Notes: generated by a model from the letters alone, not told the origin. Shown: positions 39,868 to 51,600, counted from the first letter of the stretch. The stretch: 64,000 nt of DNA from an uncultured Maribacter sp. (GCA_947498505.1 CANMKG010000002.1:124001-188000); one strand, 5' to 3'. Made by a program: numbers and translations.

Positions 39868-40716
39868 TTATTTCGCAACACTTATTAAAACCGCCTCACA
39901 GCTTTTAAGGTCAGAATTTAAAATAATGTTTTCAGAAGTAGAGCCATCTGTAATTTCAATAGAAACCGTATTTGGTGGAAATTTGCCCAAGTTGTGAGCA
40001 TATAAAAACAAGTCGTTTTTTTTGCTAGGATCTAGCTTAACTGTAAAACTCTTTTTGCTATAGGTTAATAAATGCTTTGAGACAACAGACAATCCATTTA
40101 AGTAAATAGAAACAATATCATTGTCTTGGGTTCCATGATCCCAGATATTTACGGTTATTTCTTTATTTTTAAATTGGAGTTCTTTGGTGTAAGAAATTTT
40201 TCTGCCAGCGAAATCCATACGCTCAACTGTGGCTTCTTCTTTCTTTTTTATAGAAAAATAAGGTGTAGCAAATTTTGCGATTTGAAATTTGTCATCTGGG
40301 AAAAGTTCAATACCCACAACTTGGTATTTGTCTCCTTCACCAATATTTTTTGCTAATTCAATATTAGTATAACTCCCTGTGTTTTTGAAGGAACCTAATT
40401 CTTGAACTACCATATCGTCTCTGGTTAGAAAAAAACGGATGGATTTGGTGTCGGCAATGTTAGTGGTTTCCCATAAAATCTCCACACTTTGTGGAATATT
40501 CCAAATAGTACCTTTATTGGGATAGGTGATTTCTATTGAGGACCTTGGAGTTACATTGGTGTTGCTTTTTTCTCCTGCAAAAGAAATATTTCCTAAAAGG
40601 CAAATAAAAACGGGTAATAGTAAAAATACTTTCGCTTTCATTTTTGGTTGGTAAATGATTTTATAATCTAACGAAAATTTTGTAAAAATGTTGTAAACTA
40701 AAAAGAGCCTCATCAT
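39868..40716 (-). CDS. Secreted protein with Kre9/Knh1-like domain (start probably MKAKVFLLLP)
   Basis: IEITYPNKGTIWNIPQSVEILWETTNI...IRFFLTRDD resembles the Ser/Thr-rich GPI-anchored (Kre9/Knh1) family domain. Confidence 0.65.
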   Translation of the reverse strand: MMRLFLVYNIFTKFSLDYKIIYQPKMKAKVFLLLPVFICLLGNISFAGEKSNTNVTPRSSIEITYPNKGTIWNIPQSVEILWETTNIADTKSIRFFLTRDDMVVQELGSFKNTGSYTNIELAKNIGEGDKYQVVGIELFPDDKFQIAKFATPYFSIKKKEEATVERMDFAGRKISYTKELQFKNKEITVNIWDHGTQDNDIVSIYLNGLSVVSKHLLTYSKKSFTVKLDPSKKNDLFLYAHNLGKFPPNTVSIEITDGSTSENIILNSDLKSCEAVLISVAK

Positions 40717-41097
40717 TGGAAGACAAAGCTCTTTTTTGAGAACACTATATGAAAATGAAAAATCTTATTTTGTTTTTAATAACACTGTAAATGTATGTTG
40801 GCTAGTTTGTTTTTTAAAAGAAATGATGTGAACACCACAAATAGTGTTGTGTAGTGTGTTGGTTTTGTTTTTAATCAAAAAATGGAGTTAACAATCATAT
40901 AACTTAAGGGTAAAACTTAGCTGACCTTAAATACTATTTAAATTCTGAATCTTTGTGTATCCTGATTTTCTATATATGAAAATTATTTCAACATTTATTT
41001 CAACATTAATTATAAATGCGATTATAACTTTATTCGCAACGTATTACTCTCCTTTAAAACATAAAAAAATCAGGAAAAACACTATTACAAATATGCA

Positions 41098-41970
41098 ATG
41101 AAAAAGCGCCATGTTGATATTGTGGTTATTTCTGATGTACATTTAGGTACGTATGGATGTCACGCCAAGGAACTATTAAAATATTTAAAGTCAATTAAAC
41201 CAAAAGAAGTAATTCTCAATGGCGATATTATAGATATCTGGCAGTTTAAAAAAAGATATTGGCCCAAGTCTCATATGAAAGTGATAAAGCTTATAATGCA
41301 ATGGATTGCGAAAGGAATTAAAGTGCATTATATAACTGGTAACCATGATGAATTGCTGCGAAAGTTTGTGGGTTTTAATATGGGGTCGTTAAGCATTGTT
41401 AACAAGGTAGTTTTAGAGTTAGGAGAGGAGAAAGCCTGGATGTTTCATGGAGATGTTTTTGATGTAACCATGCAGCATTCAAAATGGATTGCAAGGCTCG
41501 GGGCTCATGGTTATGATTTACTAATTTTATTAAATAGAGGGGTTAATTTTTTTAGTAAAAAGTTGGGTAAGGGTCCTGTATCCATGTCTAAAAAAATAAA
41601 AAACAGTGTAAAGTCTGCAGTGAAATTCATTAATAACTTTGAACAAATAGCTGCTGATATTGCCATAGAAAACCAATATGAGTATGTTGTCTGTGGTCAT
41701 ATTCATCAACCGGAAATGAGAACTATTACTAATTCAAAAGGTTCGGTAATGTATTTGAATTCTGGAGATTGGATAGAAAATTTAACAGCATTAGAGTACA
41801 ATAAAGGAAAATGGGAGTTATATACATATGAAGAAGATGTTTTAATGAAAGATGAAGAAGATGAAGCTTTTGATGAAACGGCAATTCCAGAGAAAAACGA
41901 ACTATTTCAGAATCTTGTGAAAGAGTTTCAGATAATTGGAGGCTCAGAAACTAAAGAAAAAGTGCAGTAG
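41098..41970 (+). CDS. Metallophosphoesterase, UDP-2,3-diacylglucosamine diphosphatase-like
   Basis: VVISDVHLGTYG, LNGDIIDIWQFKK, ITGNHDE, VVCGHIHQPEMR. Confidence 0.9.
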   Translation: MKKRHVDIVVISDVHLGTYGCHAKELLKYLKSIKPKEVILNGDIIDIWQFKKRYWPKSHMKVIKLIMQWIAKGIKVHYITGNHDELLRKFVGFNMGSLSIVNKVVLELGEEKAWMFHGDVFDVTMQHSKWIARLGAHGYDLLILLNRGVNFFSKKLGKGPVSMSKKIKNSVKSAVKFINNFEQIAADIAIENQYEYVVCGHIHQPEMRTITNSKGSVMYLNSGDWIENLTALEYNKGKWELYTYEEDVLMKDEEDEAFDETAIPEKNELFQNLVKEFQIIGGSETKEKVQ

Positions 41971-42960
41971 ATGAAGGTCTTGTACGCAATTCAGGGCACT
42001 GGAAATGGACATCTGAGTAGATCCAAAGATGTGATTCCAGCATTACTTAATAATAACATAGATTTGGATATTTTAATAAGTGGAATTCAGGCAGATATTA
42101 GTATTCCGTACGATGTAAAATATCGATTAAAAGGATTGAGTTTTATATTTGGAAAAAAGGGAGGTGTAGATATGTGGCGAACCTACTTAAAAAGCAATAC
42201 TGCCCGCTTGCAAAAGGAAATTAAAAGTGTTCCGGTTGAAGATTACGACCTAATAATTAATGATTTTGAACCAGTTTCTGCTTGGGCTTGTAAACTCAAA
42301 AACAAGAAAAGCGTTAGTTTCAGTCATCAGGCAGCTGTACTGTCACCTTCGGCTCCTAAGCCAAGTAAAAATGATGTAATGGGTAAGTTTATTTTAAAAA
42401 AATATGCTCCTACAACAACACAGTATGGTCTTCATTTTAAACCCTATGAAAATAACATTTATACTCCAATCATAAGAAAAGACATAAGAGAGGCTAATGT
42501 TAAAAACAAAGGGCACTACACAGTTTATTTACCAGCATATAGTGATGATAAAGTTTTAAAAATGCTTTCAAAAATAAAAGGTGTGGAGTGGCAAGTTTTT
42601 TCAAAACATAACACCAAAGCTTCTTTTGCTAAGAACATAAGTATACAGCCAATTACCAATAATGCCTTTGTTTCTAGTATGGCTAGCAGTGCTGGTATAC
42701 TTTGTGGTGCTGGTTTTGAAGCTCCTGCAGAGGCACTTTATTTAAACAAAAAACTATTGGTTGTACCAATGAAATCACAATTTGAACAACAGTGTAATGC
42801 AGCTGCCTTAAAAGAAATGGGAGTACCTGTAATAAAGTCTTTAAAGAAAAAGCATCTTGAGAAGATGAAAAATTGGATTGAGGGCAATAATCGTATTTCG
42901 GTTGACTACCCAAATCAAACACAACAAATTGTAAATCAACTACTCGAAGAGTCTGTCTAG
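41971..42960 (+). CDS. Glycosyltransferase family protein (MJ1255/VC2487-like)
   Basis: MKVLYAIQGTGNGHLSRSKDVIPALL; ILCGAGFEAPAEALYLNKKLLVVPMKSQFEQQCNA. Confidence 0.85.
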   Translation: MKVLYAIQGTGNGHLSRSKDVIPALLNNNIDLDILISGIQADISIPYDVKYRLKGLSFIFGKKGGVDMWRTYLKSNTARLQKEIKSVPVEDYDLIINDFEPVSAWACKLKNKKSVSFSHQAAVLSPSAPKPSKNDVMGKFILKKYAPTTTQYGLHFKPYENNIYTPIIRKDIREANVKNKGHYTVYLPAYSDDKVLKMLSKIKGVEWQVFSKHNTKASFAKNISIQPITNNAFVSSMASSAGILCGAGFEAPAEALYLNKKLLVVPMKSQFEQQCNAAALKEMGVPVIKSLKKKHLEKMKNWIEGNNRISVDYPNQTQQIVNQLLEESV

Positions 42961-42965
42961 TTTGT

Positions 42966-44327
42966 ATGTATAGTGTTTCAAATGAGTTTGATTTAAAAGC
43001 TCAAGATTTCGGAGAAGATTTTATTTGGGGAGTATCTACCGCTGCTTATCAAATAGAGGGAGCGCATAACCTTGCTGGAAAAGGAGAATCTATCTGGGAT
43101 AATTTTACAGCTAAAAAAAATAAAATAAGAAATAATGAACACGGCCAGGTGGCTTGTGATTTTTATAACAGATTTAAAGAAGATATTCTTTTAAAAAAAT
43201 CGTTAAATATTAAAAACTATAGATTTTCTCTTTCCTGGTCGAGAATTCTTCCCAATGGTATTGGTGAGGTTAACACTGAAGGAATTGAATTTTACAATAA
43301 GTTGATTAATTGTTGTTTGGAACATCAGATTACACCATGGGTAACACTTTATCATTGGGATTTGCCACAAAAATTGGAAGAAAAAGGAGGTTGGACCAAT
43401 AGAGCAATTTTAAATTGGTTTGAGGAATATGTAAAAGTATGTGCTCAAAATTTTGGAGATAAAGTAAAACACTGGATGGTGCTTAATGAACCAATGGTTT
43501 TTACTGGAGCAGGATATTTTTTTGGAGTACATGCTCCAGGAAAAAAGGGAATAAAAAATTTGTTGCCAGCAATTCATCATGCAACACTTTGTCAAGCAAT
43601 TGGAGGCAAATTGCTGCGCGATATGGTACCGAAAGCAATTATTGGAACAACGTTTTCATGCTCTCAAATTACAGCATATTCAAATAAAAAAAAAGACCTT
43701 ATTGCTTCCAATAAGGCAAATGCATTATTAAACAGACTTTTTATAGAACCCGTTTTAGGACTAGGATACCCGTATGAGGACCTTCCTATATTAAAGCGAT
43801 TAAAAAAGTATATTCTTCATGAGGATGAGGAAAATGTTGTTTTTGATTTTGATTTTATTGGAATTCAGAATTATACTCGCGAAGTGGTAAAACATAGTGC
43901 TTTTGTGCCGTATTTAAAAGCTAAAATTGTGGAAGCCGAAAACAGAAATGTTAAAACAACTCTTACGGGTTGGGAGGTTTATCCTCCAAGTATTTACAAA
44001 ATGCTTAAGCAGTATAATGAGTATTCTGGGGTTAAAAGGATAATAATTACAGAAAACGGAGCTGCTTTTTCTGATGTTGTATCAAATGATAAGGTGAACG
44101 ATTCTGATAGATTGTATTATTTGCAAACGTATTTGCAGCAGGTGCATAAAGCAATAAAAGAAGGTGTAAAGGTAGATGGTTATTTTGTTTGGACATTCAC
44201 GGATAATTTTGAATGGGCAGAGGGATATTACCCTCGTTTTGGTTTGGTTCATGTAGATTTCAAAACGCAAAAACGTACGGTGAAAAGTTCAGGGAAATGG
44301 TTTGGGAAATTTATAGAGAAAAAATAG
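42966..44327 (+). CDS. GH1 family beta-glucosidase
   Basis: FIWGVSTAAYQIEGA; WMVLNEPMVF; IIITENGAAF; FEWAEGYYPRFGLVHVDF. Confidence 0.96.
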   Translation: MYSVSNEFDLKAQDFGEDFIWGVSTAAYQIEGAHNLAGKGESIWDNFTAKKNKIRNNEHGQVACDFYNRFKEDILLKKSLNIKNYRFSLSWSRILPNGIGEVNTEGIEFYNKLINCCLEHQITPWVTLYHWDLPQKLEEKGGWTNRAILNWFEEYVKVCAQNFGDKVKHWMVLNEPMVFTGAGYFFGVHAPGKKGIKNLLPAIHHATLCQAIGGKLLRDMVPKAIIGTTFSCSQITAYSNKKKDLIASNKANALLNRLFIEPVLGLGYPYEDLPILKRLKKYILHEDEENVVFDFDFIGIQNYTREVVKHSAFVPYLKAKIVEAENRNVKTTLTGWEVYPPSIYKMLKQYNEYSGVKRIIITENGAAFSDVVSNDKVNDSDRLYYLQTYLQQVHKAIKEGVKVDGYFVWTFTDNFEWAEGYYPRFGLVHVDFKTQKRTVKSSGKWFGKFIEKK

Positions 44328-44397
44328 GCGTTTACCATATATTTTAAGAGATTAGTACATAAAAGTTTAAAAAAGTTTATTGTTGTAGATAGTTATA

Positions 44398-45195
44398 ATG
44401 AGTATAAGGGCTAATGTTATTTTAATTCTTCTATTTTTTACGTTTTCTTCATGTATGCAGGATAAAAAGTTGGATGCATATGAATCAGAAGAGTTTGTGT
44501 TTAGAGGAAGGCCTGCCAGGGTGGTTTTTCCAGATGTTGCAAATGACAAAAAACTTTGGATTTGGCGTGCCAGATTTTGGGGAGTCCAACCCCAAACTGA
44601 GGAGGCATTGTTGAAAAAAGGTTTTCATGTGGTTTATGTAGATGTATCCGACTTTTATGGAAATCAAGAAGCTGTGAGTGTTTGGAATGATTTTTATAAA
44701 CACGTTGTTAAAGAATATAACCTTAATAAAAAGGCAGTTCTACAAGGTTTTAGCAGAGGGGGTTTAATGGTATATAATTGGGCATCTCAGAATACGGATA
44801 AAGTTTTTTGTATTTATGCTGACGCTCCAGTTTGTGATATTAAGAGTTGGCCAGGAGGTTTTTTTGAAGGAAAAGGAAGCAAAGCTGATTGGAAAAAATG
44901 CTTAGCAGCATATTATTTAGATGAAGATTCTGTTTTAACTTTTGAAGGCATGCCTATTTATAACGCGGTTACTGTTGCAAAAGCTAAAATTCCAGTATTA
45001 CATGTTTGTGGTGATGCTGATAAAGTTGTCCCTTATGATGAAAACACAGCAATTCTAGAAAAGAACTTTAAAGAAGCAGGCGGAAATATTCAAGTTATTC
45101 TAAAAAAAGGAGTAGGGCATCACCCGCATAGTTTAGAAGACGCGGAACCTATTGTGAGTTTTATTGTAAAAAATTCTATTGAGAATCATAATTAA
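44398..45195 (+). CDS. Alpha/beta hydrolase lipoprotein
   Basis: SSCMQD lipobox; LQGFSRGGLMVYNWA nucleophile elbow; GDADKVVPYDENT; GVGHHPHS. Confidence 0.88.
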   Translation: MSIRANVILILLFFTFSSCMQDKKLDAYESEEFVFRGRPARVVFPDVANDKKLWIWRARFWGVQPQTEEALLKKGFHVVYVDVSDFYGNQEAVSVWNDFYKHVVKEYNLNKKAVLQGFSRGGLMVYNWASQNTDKVFCIYADAPVCDIKSWPGGFFEGKGSKADWKKCLAAYYLDEDSVLTFEGMPIYNAVTVAKAKIPVLHVCGDADKVVPYDENTAILEKNFKEAGGNIQVILKKGVGHHPHSLEDAEPIVSFIVKNSIENHN

Positions 45196-45210
45196 ATTTA
45201 GAATCAAAAA

Positions 45211-45240
45211 TAAAGCCGATGTAGAACATCGGCTTATTTT
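45211..45240. terminator. Terminator between convergent genes
   Basis: TAAAGCCGATGTAGAACATCGGCTTATTTTA. Confidence 0.75.
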
Positions 45241-45336
45241 ATTGTGCTAACTCAAACATAAGAACGTACCCTAAGAAGGCGTTGCAAATGTAAAATTGTT
45301 ATTTACGTTTTAGGTTAAGAAAATCTAAGTAAAAGA

Positions 45337-46515
45337 TTATTTAAATGCGGATATACCTGTGATATCTGCACCGGTAATAAGTAAATGAATATCGTGTGTG
45401 CCTTCATAGGTGATAACACTTTCTAGATTCATCATATGCCGCATAATACTATAATCGCCAGTTATGCCCATTGCTCCTAGAACTTGTCTAGCTTCTCGGG
45501 CAATTTTTAATGCCATATCAACGTTGTTTCGTTTTGCCATTGATATTTGTGCTGATGTGGCTTTTCCTTCATTTTTTAACTGCCCTAAGCGAAAAGCTAA
45601 TAATTGTGCTTTTGTAATTTCGGTAACCATTTCTGCAAGCTTTTTTTGCTGAAGCTGTGTTGCTGCAATTGGTTTTCCAAACTGAATTCGCTCTTTGGCA
45701 TAACGTAAAGCATTATCATAACAATCCATGGCGGCTCCAATAGCTCCCCATGCTATGCCATATCTAGCAGAATCTAAACACCCAAGTGGAGCCCCTAGAC
45801 CAGATTTGTTTGGCAGCAAATTTTCCTTAGGAATTTTTACGTTATCAAAAATAAGCTCTCCTGTGGCTGAAGCTCGTAATGACCATTTATGATGTGTTTC
45901 TGGGGTTGTAAAACCATCCATGCCGCGTTCCACAATTAGACCATGAATTCTTCCTTCTTCATTTTTAGCCCAAACCACCGCAATATCTGCAAAGGGAGCA
46001 TTAGATATCCATAGTTTAGCTCCATTTAAAAGGTAGTGGTCACCCATATCTTTAAATTTTGCTTCCATACCACTTGGGTTGGAACCATGATTTGGCTCTG
46101 TTAAGCCAAAACAGCCCATGAGTTCACCTGTTGCTAGTTTTGGAAGGTATTTTTTACGTTGTTCTTCGGAACCATAAGTGTATATAGGATACATAACTAA
46201 AGAAGATTGAACCGAGGCTGTTGATCTAACTCCACTATCTCCACGTTCAATTTCTTGCATGATTAAGCCATAGCTTATTTGATCTAAACCTGACCCGCCA
46301 TATTCAGCAGGTATATATGGGCCAAAAGCACCTATTTCGGCAAGTCCTCCTAAAATTTGTTTTGGAAATTCCGCTTTTTGAGCATAGTCTTCAATTATTG
46401 GTGAAATATCTCTTTTTACCCATTGTCTTGCGGCATCTCGTACAAGTAAATGTTCTTCAGAAAGTAAATCATCTAAATTGAAATAATCTGGGGACTCAAA
46501 TACATCTTTTCGCAT
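45337..46515 (-). CDS. Acyl-CoA dehydrogenase (glutaryl-CoA dehydrogenase-like)
   Basis: GCFGLTEPNHGSNPSGMEAKF; RYGIAWGAIGAAMDCYD; ITYEGTHDIHLLITG. Confidence 0.92.
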   Translation of the reverse strand: MRKDVFESPDYFNLDDLLSEEHLLVRDAARQWVKRDISPIIEDYAQKAEFPKQILGGLAEIGAFGPYIPAEYGGSGLDQISYGLIMQEIERGDSGVRSTASVQSSLVMYPIYTYGSEEQRKKYLPKLATGELMGCFGLTEPNHGSNPSGMEAKFKDMGDHYLLNGAKLWISNAPFADIAVVWAKNEEGRIHGLIVERGMDGFTTPETHHKWSLRASATGELIFDNVKIPKENLLPNKSGLGAPLGCLDSARYGIAWGAIGAAMDCYDNALRYAKERIQFGKPIAATQLQQKKLAEMVTEITKAQLLAFRLGQLKNEGKATSAQISMAKRNNVDMALKIAREARQVLGAMGITGDYSIMRHMMNLESVITYEGTHDIHLLITGADITGISAFK

Positions 46516-46575
46516 ATTCGGATAGAATTTGCTTCAAATATAAATAAAGAAATATAACAAAACAATCTGTTATAG

Positions 46576-47310
46576 TTACATTTTTAAATAAAAGTCCTTT
46601 GTTAGTTTCTTGTACTGCTCGGTATATTGATGCCTTTCTTTCTCAATAATTAAATTATTTATGAGAGTATTTTGCTTTGTAAAAGTAAATTCTAACAAAC
46701 TACGTTTTATTTCCGTTAGGGCATTTCCTTTTACTCTTGTTATTCTTTTTGGAAATAAACTGAATTTTGCAGCAAGTTTTATGAAGCTTTCTTCTTCCTT
46801 AAATGGAATTATGGTAGAAAAGGAACCTTTTTTGGTAAGTAGTTTAGATACACCTTCTAGCAACTCATTAAATGGTAAAGAATTATGTTGTCTAGCATTA
46901 TCTCGAGCAATATCACCACTACTAACTTCTTCCGTGTAAAAAGGAGGGTTAGAAACTATTAGGTTGTATAGCTCAGATTCGTCGGGTTCTTCTTCTGTAT
47001 ATTCATCTACAAATTCATCAAAACCAGCATGAAAACAAAACAGACGATCGCTCCAAGGTGAGTTTTCAAAATTCTCGGTACATTGTTCAAAGGCATCACC
47101 ATCTAGTTCAATTGCTTCAATATTTTCAGCTATACTACGCTGCGCTAGCATCAAAGCAATTATGCCTGTGCCAGTGCCAATATCTAAAATATTGTAGACG
47201 TTAGCATTTAGTGTTGTCCATGAACCTAAAAGAACACCGTCTGTACCAATTTTCATGGCGCAACGATCTTGTTCTATAGTAAACTGTTTAAAAGCAAATG
47301 GCTTACTCAT
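46576..47310 (-). CDS. tRNA1(Val) (adenine(37)-N6)-methyltransferase-like
   Basis: MKIGTDGVLLGSW; ILDIGTGTGIIALMLAQRS; NLIVSNPPFY. Confidence 0.92.
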   Translation of the reverse strand: MSKPFAFKQFTIEQDRCAMKIGTDGVLLGSWTTLNANVYNILDIGTGTGIIALMLAQRSIAENIEAIELDGDAFEQCTENFENSPWSDRLFCFHAGFDEFVDEYTEEEPDESELYNLIVSNPPFYTEEVSSGDIARDNARQHNSLPFNELLEGVSKLLTKKGSFSTIIPFKEEESFIKLAAKFSLFPKRITRVKGNALTEIKRSLLEFTFTKQNTLINNLIIEKERHQYTEQYKKLTKDFYLKM

Positions 47311-47315
47311 TTTAA

Positions 47316-47843
47316 TTACGATAAATATAAATCTACTAAACCTTCTGGTGCAGAAATGTAAATAGTTTTTGTTTCCCTATCTAATTTAGAAATGATTTCA
47401 TCCCTAACGGGAATTAAAATTTGTTTATCGTTTTTTTGAATTTCAAATAGTGCCTGCGCGGTTGAATCATTTACGCCTGTAACAATTCCGATATTACCAT
47501 GAATATCATCAATAACCGTAAAGTTTATGATTTCATGATAGTAAAATTTGTTTCCAGTAAGTTTAGGAAGCAAGGTAAGAGGAAGGTATAATTCTGACCC
47601 CATTATTCGGTCAGCATCCGATTCGTTTTTAACCTCTTCAAAATCAATACGAAGCAAATTAGATTTATGCAATCTGCATTTGTCAATAAAAAATGGAATC
47701 AGATTGTTTCCAAGCGAAACAAAAACCGATTCCATTTTTTCGTAAACTTCAGGGTCATCAGTGTCCAGTTTAACTAGCACTTCGCCTTTGAAACTATATT
47801 TTGAAACGATTTTACCTAGGTAAAAGCAGTCTGATTTCCGCAT
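47316..47843 (-). CDS. rimM: 16S rRNA processing protein RimM
   Basis: FYLGKIVSKYSFKGEVLVKLDTDDPEVY; adjacent to rpsP. Confidence 0.95.
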   Translation of the reverse strand: MRKSDCFYLGKIVSKYSFKGEVLVKLDTDDPEVYEKMESVFVSLGNNLIPFFIDKCRLHKSNLLRIDFEEVKNESDADRIMGSELYLPLTLLPKLTGNKFYYHEIINFTVIDDIHGNIGIVTGVNDSTAQALFEIQKNDKQILIPVRDEIISKLDRETKTIYISAPEGLVDLYLS

Positions 47844-47860
47844 CGTTTCGGAGATATGTT

Positions 47861-48379
47861 TTATTCTTCTTCAGAAGATGCTTCAGCAGCAGCGTCTTCA
47901 GAGTCAGTAGCTTCTTCTTCTGGTAAAGCAGCGGCAGCAGCTTCAGCAGCACGCTTTTCATTTACTTCTTTTTCAGCAGCTAGCGCTTTTGCTTTTGCAT
48001 CAGCTTTTACTTTATCTAGACCACTAACTTTATCAGCAACAGCTTTCTCTTTTTCAGTTAACCAAGCAGCAAATTTTTCTTCAGCTTGCTCTTCTGTTAA
48101 CGCTCCTTTACGAACACCTCCTAAAAGGTGATGCTTTAATAAAACCCCTCTGTATGATAATATTGCTCTTGCAGTATCAGTTGGTTGTGCACCATTCTGC
48201 AACCATTTTACAGAGTTGTCTACATTAAGGTCAATTGTAGCTGGGTTTGTATTAGGATTGTAAGTTCCTAGTTTTTCTAAAAATTTACCGTCTCTTTTTG
48301 ATCTTGCATCTGCGGCAACAACCCAATAGAAAGGTTTACCTTTTTTACCGTGTCTTTGTAATCTAATTTTTACTGGCAT
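47861..48379 (-). CDS. rpsP: 30S ribosomal protein S16
   Basis: MPVKIRLQRHGKKGKPFYWVVAADARSKRDGKFLEKLGTYNP; Ala/Glu-rich extension. Confidence 0.98.
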   Translation of the reverse strand: MPVKIRLQRHGKKGKPFYWVVAADARSKRDGKFLEKLGTYNPNTNPATIDLNVDNSVKWLQNGAQPTDTARAILSYRGVLLKHHLLGGVRKGALTEEQAEEKFAAWLTEKEKAVADKVSGLDKVKADAKAKALAAEKEVNEKRAAEAAAAALPEEEATDSEDAAAEASSEEE

Positions 48380-48618
48380 ATCACATTAATTTGTAGGGTG
48401 CCCGACCCTTGATTATTAATTCTTTTAAGCTTACATCGAGCGGAGCCGAGATGAAAGCGGGTGCAAATATATAGTATTTAAGTAAAAGAACAATAGTAAT
48501 ATATGTTTTCTTACTGCTGGAGAATGCGTAAAAGTTAATAACTGTTTAAAACTCTCTTTTATTAGCCCAATAACTTTAGCTATTTTTATCTACTTGTTTT
48601 TTCTGAAATAAAACCTAC

Positions 48619-51600
48619 ATGTATTTAATTTTTGACACCGAAACTACTGGATTACCTAAACGTTGGAATGCGCCAATTACAGATACGGATAACTGGCCGC
48701 GTTGTATACAAATAGCATGGCAGCTGCATGATGAAATGGGGAATTTGGTAGAGAGTCAGGATTATTTGGTGAAACCAGATGGCTTTAATATTCCGTATGA
48801 TGCCGAGAAAATACATGGTATTTCTACAGAACTTGCTGCTCAAAATGGGATTTCTCTTGCTGAGGTTCTAGAGAAATTTAACATTGCCATGGCGAAGACA
48901 AAGTTTATTGTCGGGCAAAATGTTGGTTTTGATGTTAATATAATGGGGGCAGAGTTTTATCGTATGGGAGTGGAGAACTCATTACAAGAACTGCCAGTTT
49001 TAGACACCTGTACGGAACATACTGCACAACTTTGTCAAATACCAGGTGGTCGTGGTGGTAAGTTTAAATTACCAACGCTAACAGAATTACATCAGTTTTT
49101 ATTTGGAGAACCTTTTGGAGAGGCTCATAATGCAACAGCGGATGTTGAGGCAACCACACGGTGTTTTCTAGAACTTATTCGGAAGCAACAGTATACTACA
49201 GAGCAGTTAGATGTTCAACCAGATTATTTTAAGAATTTCAATGAGGCAAATCCTCAGCCAATAACGCTGATAGGGTTAAAGCATATTAATCTAAAAAAAG
49301 CATCCAAAAAGATTGCTGATGCTTTATGGGAAAAAGATACAGGTGGAGTTTCGCAAGAAGAAATTGACCAAAATTTAGCCTCATTAGAAACCGCAGAATT
49401 TGCCCATTTACACAATCATACGCAGTTTTCAATATTACAATCTACCATAAGTGTTCCAGATTTAATTAAGGCTACAATCAAAAATAAGATGTCCGCAGTA
49501 GCAATGACAGATCATGCTAATATGATGGGGGCTTTTCATTTTGTAAATGGTGTAATTAATCACAATAAAGGAGTAGCAGCACGAAATGAGGAAAATCTAA
49601 AACGATTTGAAGCTACTCAAAACGGAACATTAGAAGAAGGGCAGGAACCTTTACAGGAGTTGCCAGAAGTTGAAAAGGAAATTACTCCAATTGTAGGTTG
49701 TGAATTTCAGGTTTGTGAAAATCATGCTGATAAATCGCAAAAGGACAATGGGTATCAAATTGTGATGTTAGCTAAGAATAAAAATGGCTATCATAATTTG
49801 GCTAAAATGTCATCAATTGCCTTTGTTGATGGTAAATATTATGTTCCGAGAATCGATAAAAAAATTATTGAACAATACAAGAAAGATGTAATTGTACTTA
49901 CTGGTAACCTCTATGGAGAAGTGCCTAGTAAGGTTTTAAATGTAGGAGAGAAGCAAGCAGAAGAAGCTCTTATTTGGTGGAAAGATACTTTTGGGGATGA
50001 TTTATATATTGAATTGATGCGCCATGGTCAAGAAGATGAAAATCGAGTAAATCAAGTGTTAATTCAGTTTGCAAAAAAGTATAATGTAAAAGTAGTTGCA
50101 ACGAACAATACATATTATGTAGAAAAAGAAAATGCGCATGCGCATGATATTTTATTATGTGTAAAAGATGGAGAGAAGCAAGCTACACCAATAGGTCGAG
50201 GTCGAGGCTATCGATACGGTTTGCCTAATCAGGAATACTACTTTAAGTCCTCAGAAGAAATGAAGGAGCTTTTCAAAGAGATTCCTGAAGCGGTTACCAA
50301 TATTCAAGAAATTATAGATAAGGTAGAAACATTTACATTGGCACGTGATGTTTTGTTACCAGCGTTTGATATTCCAGAAGAATTTCAGTTTGAAGAAGAT
50401 AAACTAGATGGAGGTAAGCGTGGAGAGAATAAATTTCTTCGTCATATAACTTATGAAGGTGCTAAAATACGATATGGTGAAATTACACCTGAGATTGATG
50501 AGCGTTTAGATTTTGAGCTTCAAGTAATTGAAAAAACAGGATATCCAGGATATTTTTTAATTGTTGAAGATTTTATCCGAGCAGCTCGAAAAATGGATGT
50601 TTCAGTAGGTCCTGGTCGTGGTTCAGCCGCAGGTTCTGCGGTGGCATATTGTTTATGGATTACCAATTTAGATCCCATTAAGTACGATTTACTTTTTGAG
50701 CGTTTTTTAAATCCAGATCGTGTGTCCATGCCTGATATTGATATTGATTTTGATGACGAAGGTCGTGGTCGTGTAATGGATTACGTAATTGATAAATATG
50801 GCTCAAATCAAGTAGCACAAATTATTACATACGGTACCATGGCTGCAAAATCTTCTATTCGAGATACTGCAAGAGCATTGGATTTACCATTAATGGATGC
50901 TGATCGTATGGCGAAGCTCATTCCTAATATGTCTAAACTTAAAAAGATAATTGGAGTAGATGAGGCCGTACTAAAAAGCAAGTTTAATAGTGAAGAGCTT
51001 ATTAAAATTAATGAGCTTTTAAATATTTCTGAAGGAGATGGCTTAGAGTCCGAAACCTTGAATCAGGCATATGTTTTAGAAGGTTCGGTTCGTAATACAG
51101 GTATTCATGCTTGTGGTGTGATTATTACACCAGACGATATCACCAAATTTGTCCCGGTAGCACTGGCTAAGGACTCTGACATGTATTGTACTCAGTTTGA
51201 TAATTCTGTCGTAGAAGATGCGGGATTATTAAAAATGGATTTCTTGGGGTTAAAAACATTAACCTTAATTAAGGATACCGTAAAAATTGTAAAAGCAAAA
51301 CATGGTATTGAGCTGGATCCAGAGAATTTTCCGCTGGATGATGAAAAAACGTATGAGCTTTTCCAACGAGGTGAAACAGTAGGGGTTTTTCAATATGAAT
51401 CTCCCGGTATGCAAAAACACATGAGGTCATTAAAACCAACGGTGTTTGCAGATTTAATTGCTATGAATGCATTGTACCGTCCAGGACCAATGGAATACAT
51501 ACCTAGTTTTATTGCCCGTAAACATGGTACCGAAGAAATAGTATATGACCTTGATGCCTGCGAAGAGTATTTAGCGGAAACTTATGGAATTACTGTTTAT

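Noticed and set aside
40748-40790. Very short ORF MKMKNLILFLITL
   Set aside because: Only 13 codons before a stop; signal-peptide-like but too short to support as a gene.
47861-47960. Ala/Glu/Ser-rich repetitive tail of rpsP as a possible microsatellite or mobile repeat
   Set aside because: Acidic, low-complexity C-terminal extensions on S16 are plausible in this phylum; ordinary compositional bias explains it.
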